From an uncultured Alphaproteobacteria bacterium (lineage in GTDB: Bacteria; Pseudomonadota; Alphaproteobacteria; RF32; CAG-239): a stretch of 64,000 nt of DNA. The notes beneath the pieces are model-generated. The model did no database searches. It saw only the letters and a list, made by a program, of their open reading frames with translations, and had not been told where the DNA came from. Shown piece by piece: positions 9,626-18,116 of this stretch. The stretch spans positions 68,432 to 132,431 of the forward strand of contig CAKQLP010000004.1 in assembly GCA_934254675.1 (NCBI GenBank). The letters run 5' to 3'. Made by a program: the position numbers and the translations under genes. How positions within the stretch are numbered: the stretch's first letter is position 1; each line of letters begins with the position of its first letter.

Positions 9626-9700
9626 GCCATTATAGCTCAGTGGTAGAGCACGTCATTGGTAATGACGGGGTCGCAAGTCCGATTCTTGCTAATGGCACCA
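9626..9700 (+). tRNA. tRNA-Thr(GGT)
   Basis: Complete cloverleaf. The acceptor stem GCCATTA pairs with TAATGGC, the anticodon loop TTGGTAA carries GGT, the T stem is GCAAG/CTTGC, and CCA is encoded. A strong terminator follows. Confidence 0.95.
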
Positions 9701-9706
9701 TTTTTG

Positions 9707-9734
9707 AAAACCGCCTTTTAAAAGGCGGTTTTTT
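9707..9734 (+). terminator. Intrinsic terminator after tRNA-Thr(GGT)
   Basis: AAAACCGCCTTTT pairs with AAAAGGCGGTTTT and is followed by a T run, immediately after the tRNA. Confidence 0.9.
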
Positions 9735-10015
9735 GCTTTGTTAGGGCTAAATCATAAAAAGTCCAATTGTTTTATTCCCTGAAATACCATTTTTCCAACG
9801 ATTATCGGACTTTTTAAGCAAAAGCCAATAAAATCAAGCATTTTTGGTGAAATAAACCCAGTCCGATAAATTTCTAACAATAATCGTCAAATGCATCTCC
9901 ACCGGTCCACTCTTCACCTATAGAGCGTATTTTTTTCTATTCAAAAAGTTTAATATCGTTTTGCATAAATTAAAGCTCCAACGTTGAAATTTCTATTTAC
10001 CATTCTGTTGGGCTT
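9735..10015. other. Gene-free stretch with inverted repeats and a coding relic
   Basis: No gene is visible. AAAAAGTCC (9756-9764) and GGACTTTTT (9807-9815) form an inverted pair, and TTATCGGAC (9802-9810) is complementary to GTCCGATAA (9861-9869). On the minus strand a short open run ending EEWTGGDAFDDYC then stop (around 9880-9935) looks like the tail of a lost gene. Confidence 0.3.
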
Positions 10016-10384
10016 TTACATCGTGCCTCCGGATTGGATAATATCATAATCGACGACTTTGCCAGATTTATCAAATCCTATAAACAGATTTGTTTCCTCA
10101 AAAGTATAATTATCTTGGAACCATGACATAACCCAGCCAATGAGCGGTATCAACCAATGGTATCTTCCGGCACCATATATTTTTCGATATTCATAATATT
10201 CCAAATTGTTTTTCTGAAACACAAGATTCGGCGTTCCGAATTTTTCTCTTGCGTCTGTTTTAGAAGAAACGCCGTCCATTTGGTTTTCTATACTGATGCG
10301 GCTGTCTGCCAATTTTTCATTTCCGATAGTGGTGCTGCAAGATGTCAGAACAATCATCGCAATTACTAATAAGACTTTTTTCAT
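10016..10384 (-). CDS. Small lipoprotein, BamE/SmpA-like fold possible
   Basis: A 122-residue predicted lipoprotein. The signal peptide MKKVLLVIAMIVLTSC ends in a lipobox with the lipidated Cys at residue 16. The following STTIGNEK, a KxxAREKFGTP helix-turn and a YYEYRK strand recall the SmpA/OmlA (BamE-like) domain, though the assignment is tentative. An upstream in-frame ATG at 10477 exists, but the AGGAG ribosome site and signal peptide place the start at 10384. It follows another lipoprotein gene by 10 bases, so the two form an operon. Confidence 0.7.
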   Translation of the reverse strand: MKKVLLVIAMIVLTSCSTTIGNEKLADSRISIENQMDGVSSKTDAREKFGTPNLVFQKNNLEYYEYRKIYGAGRYHWLIPLIGWVMSWFQDNYTFEETNLFIGFDKSGKVVDYDIIQSGGTM

Positions 10385-10394
10385 CTGCGCTCTC

Positions 10395-11024
10395 CTATTG
10401 AACTTTTGCCAATCTGACAACAAAATTTTGGCCGAATTCTTTTTGCCAATCCATTTTCTGCTTATCTGAAATTTCATCAGATTTGTCCGTTATGCTGAAA
10501 GAATTCGCCTTAACATGTCCGTCTGCTGAAACCTCATTATCCGTTTTTGTCAATGCAAAATGTCCGATATAGCTCACTTCCTGCGGGCGCACCGTAAATC
10601 TGATTTTGCTGTTGCCCTCATAATGTTCATCTGTTTCTACCACCGTGCGGACGACTTGGGTATTGCCATACTGTTCGGTCGTTGTATAGATATATTGCAA
10701 ATAAAGGTTGGTTACCTCGTATGCCCCTATCGGCAGCATCGCCGTATCATATTTGTTGCCGTCCAAGATGGTACTCATATAAAAAACTTCATTTGTTTTT
10801 ATATTTTTGAAAGCGACAATATCGTTATAATTGGCGCCAAAGAACCCATCATCGGACACATTGTCCGATAAAGAGGTAATGACCACTCCGCGGGCGCCGC
10901 TGTTAAACAATGCGGGACGAAACTGACGGCTGGCGCGCAACAGGTCGCTCTCATTCGGCGTTTGCGGAAACGCGCATCCCACCACAATCAAGCAAACACT
11001 TAGAATTAAAAACAATTTCCGCAT
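10395..11024 (-). CDS. Predicted lipoprotein of unknown function
   Basis: A 209-residue protein with the signal peptide MRKLFLILSVCLIVVGC and a lipobox Cys at residue 17. The mature part is mostly beta-rich, with two tyrosine-rich strands (YEVTNLYLQYIYTTTEQYGN) and a C-terminal FVVRLAKV. I do not recognise the family. First gene of a two-lipoprotein operon with 10016-10384. Envelope location is well supported; the role is unknown. Confidence 0.7.
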   Translation of the reverse strand: MRKLFLILSVCLIVVGCAFPQTPNESDLLRASRQFRPALFNSGARGVVITSLSDNVSDDGFFGANYNDIVAFKNIKTNEVFYMSTILDGNKYDTAMLPIGAYEVTNLYLQYIYTTTEQYGNTQVVRTVVETDEHYEGNSKIRFTVRPQEVSYIGHFALTKTDNEVSADGHVKANSFSITDKSDEISDKQKMDWQKEFGQNFVVRLAKVQ

Positions 11025-11425
11025 TGCATACTCCTTATTAAATCAGCCGCTTAATTTTGAGTTCAGACTAAATGAAATTGAGGAAAAAGTAAAGAAATAA
11101 CTTCACAATAACCACAATGGAAATAAGATATTTTATAATATTGTTTCGGCGAAACATTGATATTCTCTGCCTTAAAGCCTTTATCCGCAAGAATGTTAAA
11201 GATAAGCCCGTAACTTTGAAAGACTTTCCATAAGAAGTTCAATTTTATTTGCTAATCGCTTAAAATCCCCATACTCTTTAGTCTGATAACTGCACAGTAT
11301 CACGCACCATTTTAATAAAGGCACTCGAGAGAGTGTCTTTTTTGTCATTTATAGAGTTTAATTTATAAATCTCAATAACAGGATTTTGCAAAAATAATTT
11401 ATACCTTATCTCATCTGAAAATAGT
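11025..11425. other. Intergenic stretch with a hairpin and degraded coding remnants
   Basis: No intact gene. On the minus strand two short protein-like runs, KEYGDFKRLANKIELLMESL and FNILADKGFKAENINVS, lie in different frames, suggesting a decayed gene. A hairpin (CACTC/GAGTG with flanking AAAG/CTTT, about 11317-11344) followed by T on the plus strand may act as a bidirectional terminator for the fic gene. Confidence 0.35.
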
Positions 11426-12040
11426 TCAGTCGGTTAATAACTTATGGATATCGTATTCATCATAACCTTCGTAATAATAACTAACATCTATTCCTTTCAT
11501 AAAAACCTCACGTTCATCAATTTTATCCGTTAAAGCATTTTTTAAGAGATGTTTTATTTCAATATCTTTTATAGGACTTCTTTCCATTGCAGACAGATAA
11601 TCGGCTTTATCGATTTTATTCCAATCAACAACCCGTTGCAGCTCTTTTTTAAATATTAAATCCAGCCAAATTCTGGTTGCGCGTCCATTTCCTTCGCGAA
11701 AAGGGTAGGCAATGTTCATTTCAACGTATTTTTCCACAATTTCATCAAAAGTTGACTGAGGCATATTTTCAATATATTTTAATGATTGTTCTAAATACAT
11801 AACCGGAGCAAAACGAAAATTTCCTTTTGATATGTTAACATTTCTAATTTCACCGGCAAACTCATAGATATCTTCAAATAAATATTTATGAATTTGTTTT
11901 AGACCGCTAACCGTACCAGCTTTAATTTTATTAATTTTTCCACTGTCAAAAAATTTTATGGCTTTTTCTTTGCTCGTTTTTTCTTCAACTTTATTAAGTT
12001 CAATTTGATTTGTAATATTTAATTTGTTTTCTAAAACCAT
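11426..12040 (-). CDS. Fic family protein with Tyr in place of the catalytic His
   Basis: Fic proteins normally transfer AMP (or other phosphate-containing groups) from a nucleotide to a target protein. This 204-residue protein has the Fic core: the flap region (FAGEIRNVNISKGNFRFAP) and the active-site loop. The loop reads AYPFREGNGRATR where the family consensus is HPFxEGNGRxxR: residue 112 is Tyr (codon TAC, 11705-11707) instead of His, while the phosphate-binding EGNGR is intact. The C-terminus ends with the FMKGIDVSYYYEGYDEYD type seen in stand-alone Fic proteins. I see no adjacent antitoxin gene. It lies in an accessory-looking region. Confidence 0.88.
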   Translation of the reverse strand: MVLENKLNITNQIELNKVEEKTSKEKAIKFFDSGKINKIKAGTVSGLKQIHKYLFEDIYEFAGEIRNVNISKGNFRFAPVMYLEQSLKYIENMPQSTFDEIVEKYVEMNIAYPFREGNGRATRIWLDLIFKKELQRVVDWNKIDKADYLSAMERSPIKDIEIKHLLKNALTDKIDEREVFMKGIDVSYYYEGYDEYDIHKLLTD

Positions 12041-12183
12041 TATAAACCATCTTCCAATAAAAAATACATTATATTTTATGATAATATAATATTGCTAAAA
12101 TTTATATAATAAAATCAAATTGCCAACAATTCAGACTGCTGTCGTTACAAACTTTCATCAAAAAATGAATTTTTTTATTTTGA

Positions 12184-13128
12184 CTATTCAAAACAGTAAG
12201 TATTTCTAATTGTCTCTAAATGTTCTTTAGAAAAATATTGTTTTGCCTCTTCCGTTAAATTTCTATAAAGAAGACAATAATTCAAAGATGAAGATGTTGA
12301 AAAATGTTCTCTCAGTATTTTTTTTACTTTATTAGCATTCTGTTTCATTTTTGAATAATATTCCTTAGAATTTGTATGATGAAGCCTAAAAGCGGCTAAA
12401 ACCTTTTTTATCATACCAACTTTTGCCCCATTTATTAACATTTGCGCCCAAAACAGATAATCTTCAGCATTCATGTATTTTTCGTCATAGCGCATCTTAT
12501 GATCCAGAACAAATTGCCGTCGATAAGAAGTTCCTGTGTTTTGAATTGCATTAAAAATAAAAATGCTTTCCAGCCAAGCCGATCCCCAAATGTTTTCTAT
12601 ATTGAAAAAACCATCTTTTTCCATAGAAACAATATATCCATGCACAAGATCCGTTTGAGGATTTTTATCTATATATGATTTCGTTTCCGCTAAAAGTTCC
12701 GGTAAAAAAGAATCATCCGAATCTAAAGTTGTTATATATTCACCTTTAGCTATGTCTATAAGACGATTGCGATTAAAAGATATTCCTCTGTTTTTGTTAT
12801 TCTGAATAAAAACAATACGCTTATCCTTTTTCTGGAAAGCCTTTATTAGGCGTGCAGACATATCTTTTGAACCATCATCTATTATAACCAATTCAAAATT
12901 ATCATATGTCTGCGCCAACGCAGAACATATTGAATGTTTTAAATACTCTTCACGGTTATAGGTTGTCATAACAATAGAAAAAAACGGATGTTCCGGAACT
13001 TCAGAAGCATAAGAAATATTTTGAGAACACACTGGATTGCTGTAATGGTATATTTTGACTAAATAACAGAAGCTACATATTCCTAAAATACAAAACAACG
13101 AAATAACAAAATAATTTGAATATTTCAT
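12184..13128 (-). CDS. Membrane-anchored family 2 glycosyltransferase
   Basis: A GT-A fold glycosyltransferase, predicted to add a sugar from a nucleotide-sugar at the membrane. A single N-terminal membrane segment (YFVISLFCILGICSFCYLV) is followed by the GT2 domain: FSIVMTTYNREEYL, LVIIDDGSKDMS, nucleotide-binding NRGISFNRNR, and the metal-binding TLDSDDSF (DxD). NAEDYLFWAQML fits the catalytic-base region. The frame is open upstream to a TTG at 13191 that overlaps the preceding gene, but the ATG at 13128 is the more natural start. Acceptor unknown; the nearby GT-C-like protein and mutase-like flavoprotein suggest a surface polysaccharide. Confidence 0.85.
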   Translation of the reverse strand: MKYSNYFVISLFCILGICSFCYLVKIYHYSNPVCSQNISYASEVPEHPFFSIVMTTYNREEYLKHSICSALAQTYDNFELVIIDDGSKDMSARLIKAFQKKDKRIVFIQNNKNRGISFNRNRLIDIAKGEYITTLDSDDSFLPELLAETKSYIDKNPQTDLVHGYIVSMEKDGFFNIENIWGSAWLESIFIFNAIQNTGTSYRRQFVLDHKMRYDEKYMNAEDYLFWAQMLINGAKVGMIKKVLAAFRLHHTNSKEYYSKMKQNANKVKKILREHFSTSSSLNYCLLYRNLTEEAKQYFSKEHLETIRNTYCFE

Positions 13129-13171
13129 ATACAAAATTCCCGCATCTAAAGGTAACCTATATTCTATTTTT

Positions 13172-13993
13172 TTACTTTTCAGGATTGTCAACTAATGACT
13201 CATCCATATTATCCAAATCATCCAGATTTGACAATTCATTAAAATTTCGAATATATTCTTCTTTGGTTAAGCAATTTTCTTTGGCTTTTTTTTCATCCTT
13301 ATACATATCTTTCCATTCTTCTTTAGTCATTGAAAAATTGCTATTATTTTCTCCTGACATATTCTTGTCATAAACAACCATATATTCCGCATATTCATCA
13401 GCCGTAACACATCCGTCTTTATCTTTATCCATTTGAAAATAATTTTCATCAGCAATATTATTGGATACGCTATTAATAAAATTATCGGCCATTTCCTCCG
13501 GAGAAATTTCTTTTACCTTTTCTATTGCTGTTTTAGCCGCCTCTAATTTTTTCTGCATTTCAGCTATTGCTTCTTCCGGAGACTTTTCCGTCAATTCTTT
13601 AATTTTTTCAAGACGTTCCTTAGTTTTATTTTCTGTTTCCCATTGCATGACAGATTTAAATTCATTTTTATCCAATTTTACATCTTTGTTTTTATCTGCT
13701 TGCTTAAAATAATTTAAAAACCTTTCTTTCTTTTGAGTTTTTTCATCTTTTGATAAATTAAATTCCGTATCTATGCCTTTCACAATCATCGAAAATTCAT
13801 TTTCCGAAACAAAACCATCGTTATTGACATCCGCCACATCAAAAATATTTGAAACCATTTTCTCATTGTCCGAAATGCTCATTTCTTTTTGAACACAATC
13901 TTTTATTTCCGCAGATGAAAATTCTTGAGCCCGACCATTAAAAATCAGCAAATTACAAATTCCCAAAGCCATCAAACACAGATTACGAATCAT
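13172..13993 (-). CDS. Secreted EF-hand calcium-binding protein
   Basis: A 273-residue protein with an N-terminal signal peptide (about residues 1-22, ending NGRAQ). It has at least three canonical EF-hand loops: DVNNDGFVSENEF, DKNKDVKLDKNEF and DKDKDGCVTADEY. A fourth, degenerate helix-loop-helix lies near LTKEEYIRNF. A charged helical linker (about residues 120-170) separates the first pair from the third. It likely binds calcium in the periplasm or outside the cell; the binding partner is unknown. It overlaps only the discarded upstream extension of the glycosyltransferase frame. Confidence 0.85.
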   Translation of the reverse strand: MIRNLCLMALGICNLLIFNGRAQEFSSAEIKDCVQKEMSISDNEKMVSNIFDVADVNNDGFVSENEFSMIVKGIDTEFNLSKDEKTQKKERFLNYFKQADKNKDVKLDKNEFKSVMQWETENKTKERLEKIKELTEKSPEEAIAEMQKKLEAAKTAIEKVKEISPEEMADNFINSVSNNIADENYFQMDKDKDGCVTADEYAEYMVVYDKNMSGENNSNFSMTKEEWKDMYKDEKKAKENCLTKEEYIRNFNELSNLDDLDNMDESLVDNPEK

Positions 13994-14019
13994 TTTTAAA
14001 TCCTTTCTTAATAATTAAA

Positions 14020-14403
14020 TCAATTGCGCAAGTTGCTATACAAATAATAAGCCAAACAGATTATTAAGCAAAACAGCAAAAGATAAAAAGAAACATAAAT
14101 AATTCCAGCAGCCAAAATAACTGACAAGAAAAATAGAATTATTTGAAAAAAATATTGTACCCATGTTTTAGAAATCGGCATCAACTGGGAAGGGGATCTA
14201 TCAGCATTTCCATTTAAACCATGGCCGCATTTCAAACAAAACGTTGCATCTGCGGGGAGGTTCGCGCCACATTTATCACAAACTCGATACAATCCTTCGC
14301 CCGTATCTGTAACTTTATGAAAACAATGCGGACAAAAACGCCATTTTCCAAAGGTGAGGGGTGATATTTCTTTTTGACAATTAAAACAATAAAATTTTTT
14401 CAT
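14020..14403 (-). CDS. Double zinc-ribbon membrane protein
   Basis: A 127-residue protein with four CxxC pairs: CFNC, CPHC, CDKC and CLKC form two tandem zinc ribbons in the first ~60 residues. The C-terminus holds one or two hydrophobic segments (YFFQIILFFLSVILAAGII and YLLLFCLIICLAYYLY). The start at 14403 fits an AAAGGA ribosome site; an ATG six codons upstream overlaps that site. Function unknown: such zinc-ribbon anchors are common adaptors. It sits between the EF-hand gene and the GT-C-like gene on the same strand. Confidence 0.75.
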   Translation of the reverse strand: MKKFYCFNCQKEISPLTFGKWRFCPHCFHKVTDTGEGLYRVCDKCGANLPADATFCLKCGHGLNGNADRSPSQLMPISKTWVQYFFQIILFFLSVILAAGIIYVSFYLLLFCLIICLAYYLYSNLRN

Positions 14404-14438
14404 AAAACATCCTTTATTCAAATTTCGCTATTTAAAAC

Positions 14439-16211
14439 TTAGTTTGTTTTAATCGGAAAAGCAAGCGGTTGAGATTTTTTCAAATTCTGTCGAAAATCAG
14501 AAACAGACCGATTTTCTTTTATATTTTTAAAAACTTTATTTTTATCTCTTTTATCAATGCACACAAAATTTTTATAAAATGACGCTTCTTTTATGACGTT
14601 TCGGCAATAAAAATTATCAACACCCAACTCTGTTTTAATCACAAATTGCAAATTATTAAAAACTGTTTTCGCGCCTTCACTGTCTAAAAAGCGGGTTACA
14701 TCATATATCGGCGTGTTTCTATCAAACTCATTTAAAAAAGTTTTTAACAGAACAATATAAATCCGGTAATCACTTTCTTTTTTCAATTCTTGAATTTTAT
14801 CAAATAAAATATTTCCTTTAGTTGTAAATTCAGCGGCTTCATTAATAAGCTTAACATCCGGATTTTGTTCGGCTATTTTCGCCATTGAAATACCGACATT
14901 TCCAGAAATTGATGAAACAATAGCGTTTTTTGGCAGACTTACTTCTTCAATATCAACAACTTTCTGCATGTTTCGCATATTACCCCAGCTTTTATAAGGC
15001 AATCCCCATAAAAGTAAAATTGTTAAAAGGACACAAACTCCACCATACAACCATTTGTATAACTTCTTTTCCGGCCAAAAGTAAGACAAAACTTTCACCA
15101 GCATTAAAGATATAATCATCTCCACAGGAATAGCATAGCGGATAATACTGAAAACATAAAACCAAATAAAATAGCCAATTACCGCAAATACTATTAAAAA
15201 TAATGTCGGCTGCGTTATTTTAACGTATTTCCGGCCTTTTTTATGGCACAACAACAAGCCTAGCCCTAACAACATCAGCCACCCTAAAGCCAGACGAGCG
15301 TCAAACATTTCGGCTTCTGATGTTACTCTTTCACGCCCTTGGAAAGATGCCAAAAAAGGAAATATCAGCCAATTCCACCAATTTTTTTCAAAAAATTCGT
15401 TATATGTTAAAAAATTTTGCGGGTAATAAGGAGAGTGAAAAATATTGTTCATATATGGATACATCGGGCTTCCCATCTCTTTAAACAAAATCCAGCCCCA
15501 CCAGCCATAAGTCAATAAAAATCCGATAAAACCAGTTAAAGCAAAAATTCCGATAGTTTTAAAAGGTGTTTTTAATTTTTTCCAAAAACATATTAATGTT
15601 AAACCCAAAGCCAAACACCAGACAATAATTGTCAGTTTCAAACCTAAAGCCGCTCCCATTAACACACCGGAAAAAGCAAAAATCTGCCACCGCTCTTGTT
15701 TTAATATAAATAATTCCTTGTATATTAAATATAATCCAACCATTACACAAAGAATAACCGGAATCTCATTAGATGATGTGCCGTTTTGCACTAAAAAACC
15801 AAATCCGGTTAATATAAAGAGCATTGTAAAAAATGTTTGAACTTTTCCTTTAACCGTGTCCACAGAAAAATTCGCTTTAACCAACAAGTAAGCGACAAAA
15901 GCTAACATTCCCCAATACAAACTATGATACAACTGATAAACAATCGGCGTGTCATTGAAATGTTCAATCAATAAATATGCCGGAATTTCTATCAACGGAT
16001 TTAAATATGAATTTTCCACACCAACCGCTATATCCTGAAAAGTCCGCCCTTTGAAAAACGCCCATGCGATGTAGTAGTGATAATTATTTATATCTGCAAT
16101 CACCTCATAACGAAAAACAAAACAAATCGCCATACTCACAAAAATGAAAAAAGACAACATCCCTAAATTGCTTTTCATCAAACGAGTCAAAATTTGATTT
16201 ACCTTTGGCAT
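14439..16211 (-). CDS. Polytopic membrane protein, probable GT-C type glycosyltransferase
   Basis: A 590-residue protein with roughly ten membrane helices in the first 420 residues and a soluble C-terminal domain. The first loop after helix 1 contains ADINNYHYY, resembling the acidic catalytic position of GT-C transferases that use lipid-linked sugars; GTSSNEIPV and a large GWWGWILFKEMGSPMYPYMN loop are also present. No close family is recognised. A role in surface glycan assembly, with the GT2 gene and the flavoprotein opposite, is inference from context. Confidence 0.65.
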   Translation of the reverse strand: MPKVNQILTRLMKSNLGMLSFFIFVSMAICFVFRYEVIADINNYHYYIAWAFFKGRTFQDIAVGVENSYLNPLIEIPAYLLIEHFNDTPIVYQLYHSLYWGMLAFVAYLLVKANFSVDTVKGKVQTFFTMLFILTGFGFLVQNGTSSNEIPVILCVMVGLYLIYKELFILKQERWQIFAFSGVLMGAALGLKLTIIVWCLALGLTLICFWKKLKTPFKTIGIFALTGFIGFLLTYGWWGWILFKEMGSPMYPYMNNIFHSPYYPQNFLTYNEFFEKNWWNWLIFPFLASFQGRERVTSEAEMFDARLALGWLMLLGLGLLLCHKKGRKYVKITQPTLFLIVFAVIGYFIWFYVFSIIRYAIPVEMIISLMLVKVLSYFWPEKKLYKWLYGGVCVLLTILLLWGLPYKSWGNMRNMQKVVDIEEVSLPKNAIVSSISGNVGISMAKIAEQNPDVKLINEAAEFTTKGNILFDKIQELKKESDYRIYIVLLKTFLNEFDRNTPIYDVTRFLDSEGAKTVFNNLQFVIKTELGVDNFYCRNVIKEASFYKNFVCIDKRDKNKVFKNIKENRSVSDFRQNLKKSQPLAFPIKTN

Positions 16212-16299
16212 TTTACCTACTCCACATTTATATTTTAATAAATTAGTAAAGAATATATCTTACAATGCCTTATTATTTTGTTAACGAAAGGAGCTTTCT

Positions 16300-17853
16300 A
16301 TGAAAAAAGTTGTAATTATCGGCGCAGGACCAGCCGGTGTAACAGCCGGATATGAACTTTTAAAAAAATCAAAAGATTTCGATGTCACAATTTTGGAAGA
16401 AAGCAATTTTATCGGCGGCATCGCCCGCACCGCTCAATATAACGGAAATAGAATCGATTTAGGCGGCCACCGCTTTTTTTCTAAAGATGAAGAAGTCACA
16501 GCATGGTGGAATAAAATTATGCCGCTTCAAGGAGCTCCAGCATTTGATGACATATTAACAGGAAGAAAAGTTTCCTTAAACCCTGATGGTCCAAACCCCG
16601 AAAAAGAAGATGTTGTTTTACTCAAAAGGCGCCGTGTTTCCAGAATTTATTACAAAAAAAACTTCTTTGACTATCCTGTCAAAATAAACTTAAACACTAT
16701 TTTTAACATGGGATTACTGACAACGGCAATGGTTGGTTTCAGTTATCTGAAAACATTGGTGCACAAGCTTCCTGAAACATCTTTGGAAAATTTTTATATT
16801 AACCGCTTCGGCAAAAAGCTTTATTCTATGTTTTTTGAAGATTATACAGAAAAACTTTGGGGGCGGCATCCTAAAGAAATTTCAGCAAACTGGGGAGCTC
16901 AACGCGTTAAAGGGCTTTCTATTGTTGCCATTTTTAAGGATATTTTCAGCAAACTTTTGCCTAAATCACCTAAAAACGTTGAAACATCCTTAATTGAAGA
17001 ATTCAGCTATCCCAAACTCGGCCCCGGCCAACTTTGGGAGGTTGCTGCAAATGATTTTGAAAAAATGGGCGGAAAGATTATAAAAAACGCCAAAGTTATC
17101 AAATTTAAGACAAATAAAAATAAATTTAAGGAAGTTATTTTTATTAAGGATGGCAAAGAAATCAGCATGTCCGCAGATATTGTCATTTCTTCTATGCCGT
17201 TAAAAGATTTGGCTGCCGGCTTGGATGCCATTCCAAGTAAAATAGAACGTATTGCCAAAGGCTTGCCATATCGGGATTATGTTATTGTTTGCCTGATGCT
17301 CAATAAAATTAATCTAAAAAATAAAACAAAAATAAAAACCGTTAACAACCTTGTTCCTGATTGCTGGATTTATGTTCAAGACCGAGGTGTTAAGCTTGGA
17401 CGTATCCAAGTGTTTAACAATTGGTCTCCTTATATGGTTGTAAATCCAGAAAAAAATATCTGGATAGGACTGGAACATTTTTGCAGTGAAGGCGATAAAT
17501 ATTGGAATATGAGTTCAGAAGAATGGAAAGCTTTTGCCATTGACGAACTTTTAAAAATGGGGATAATTTCTTCTGAAAAAGATGTTGATGATTCTCATAT
17601 AGAACGTATCAAAAAAGCTTATCCGGCTTATTTTGACACCTATAAAGATATTGATAAACTCACAAGCTTTTTAAAATCTTTCGATAACCTGTATTGTATT
17701 GGACGAAACGGACAGCATCGATATAACAATATGGACCATTCAATGATTACTTCTTTTTTGGCAGTACGACACATTCTTGGGGAGCTCAAAGATAAAAATG
17801 AAATTTGGAACGTTAATGTTGAAAAAGAATATCACGAAAGCGCCACAGAATAG
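16300..17853 (+). CDS. UDP-galactopyranose-mutase-like FAD-dependent oxidoreductase
   Basis: A 517-residue flavoprotein. The N-terminal dinucleotide-binding motif is VVIIGAGPAGVTAGYEL, followed by LEESNFIGGIARTA and GGHRFFSKDEEV, typical of the amine-oxidase/UDP-galactopyranose mutase superfamily. The C-terminus carries the GRNGQHRYNNMDHSM motif that contacts flavin in this group. It is longer than classical Glf (about 370-390 residues) and may act on another nucleotide sugar or polysaccharide precursor. An AAGGAG ribosome site precedes the ATG. It diverges from the GT-C-like gene, with which it probably shares a surface-glycan role. Confidence 0.85.
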   Translation: MKKVVIIGAGPAGVTAGYELLKKSKDFDVTILEESNFIGGIARTAQYNGNRIDLGGHRFFSKDEEVTAWWNKIMPLQGAPAFDDILTGRKVSLNPDGPNPEKEDVVLLKRRRVSRIYYKKNFFDYPVKINLNTIFNMGLLTTAMVGFSYLKTLVHKLPETSLENFYINRFGKKLYSMFFEDYTEKLWGRHPKEISANWGAQRVKGLSIVAIFKDIFSKLLPKSPKNVETSLIEEFSYPKLGPGQLWEVAANDFEKMGGKIIKNAKVIKFKTNKNKFKEVIFIKDGKEISMSADIVISSMPLKDLAAGLDAIPSKIERIAKGLPYRDYVIVCLMLNKINLKNKTKIKTVNNLVPDCWIYVQDRGVKLGRIQVFNNWSPYMVVNPEKNIWIGLEHFCSEGDKYWNMSSEEWKAFAIDELLKMGIISSEKDVDDSHIERIKKAYPAYFDTYKDIDKLTSFLKSFDNLYCIGRNGQHRYNNMDHSMITSFLAVRHILGELKDKNEIWNVNVEKEYHESATE

Positions 17854-17958
17854 AAGTATATAGACAAACTGTCAGGTTTGATTTGAAAAAATAGATTTTA
17901 TCTCTTTAAGCGTAACAGAAAATGTTATGATATTTAAACAAAATTAAAGGAGATATAA

Positions 17959-18108
17959 ATGAAAAAAGAATCAAAATCTTATGACAATAAAAAATCATCT
18001 CAAAAAATACAACCTACCGTATCTAAAGGCGGATGCGGCTGTGGATGCGGTAGTTCTTCTGTTTCTGAAATAGAAGAAATTGATGAAGTTTCAATGAATA
18101 ACAAATAG
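17959..18108 (+). CDS. Small 49-residue Cys-cluster protein (GGCGCGCGSS)
   Basis: A short gene with a perfect AAGGAG ribosome site eight bases before the ATG and a stop eight bases before the hsp20 start. The product is Lys/Ser-rich at the start, with GGCGCGCGSSS in the middle (three Cys as CxCxC) and an acidic tail (SEIEEIDEV). No known family is recognised. The CxCxC core could bind a metal or be a redox or modification site. Its coupling to hsp20 suggests a stress-related role. Confidence 0.65.
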   Translation: MKKESKSYDNKKSSQKIQPTVSKGGCGCGCGSSSVSEIEEIDEVSMNNK

Positions 18109-18116
18109 GTGCTTAA

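Noticed and set aside
9466..9661. Group I intron interrupting tRNA-Thr
   Set aside because: The position after the anticodon fits, but I find no internal guide pairing with the 5' half and no conserved P7 (AGAGACUA-like) core, and the tRNA downstream is complete by itself.
9756..9940. Insertion sequence remnant
   Set aside because: Inverted repeats and a short coding tail are present, but no transposase motif or target duplication can be seen.
11090..11320. Small toxin-antitoxin or plasmid-type gene beside fic
   Set aside because: Protein-like runs are broken by stops and frame changes and have no start or ribosome site; noted only as relics.
17870..17958. Heat-shock (RpoH) promoter for the Cys-cluster/hsp20 operon
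   Set aside because: Several TTGA and TAT words occur, but none has convincing spacing to the alphaproteobacterial RpoH consensus, so no site is called.
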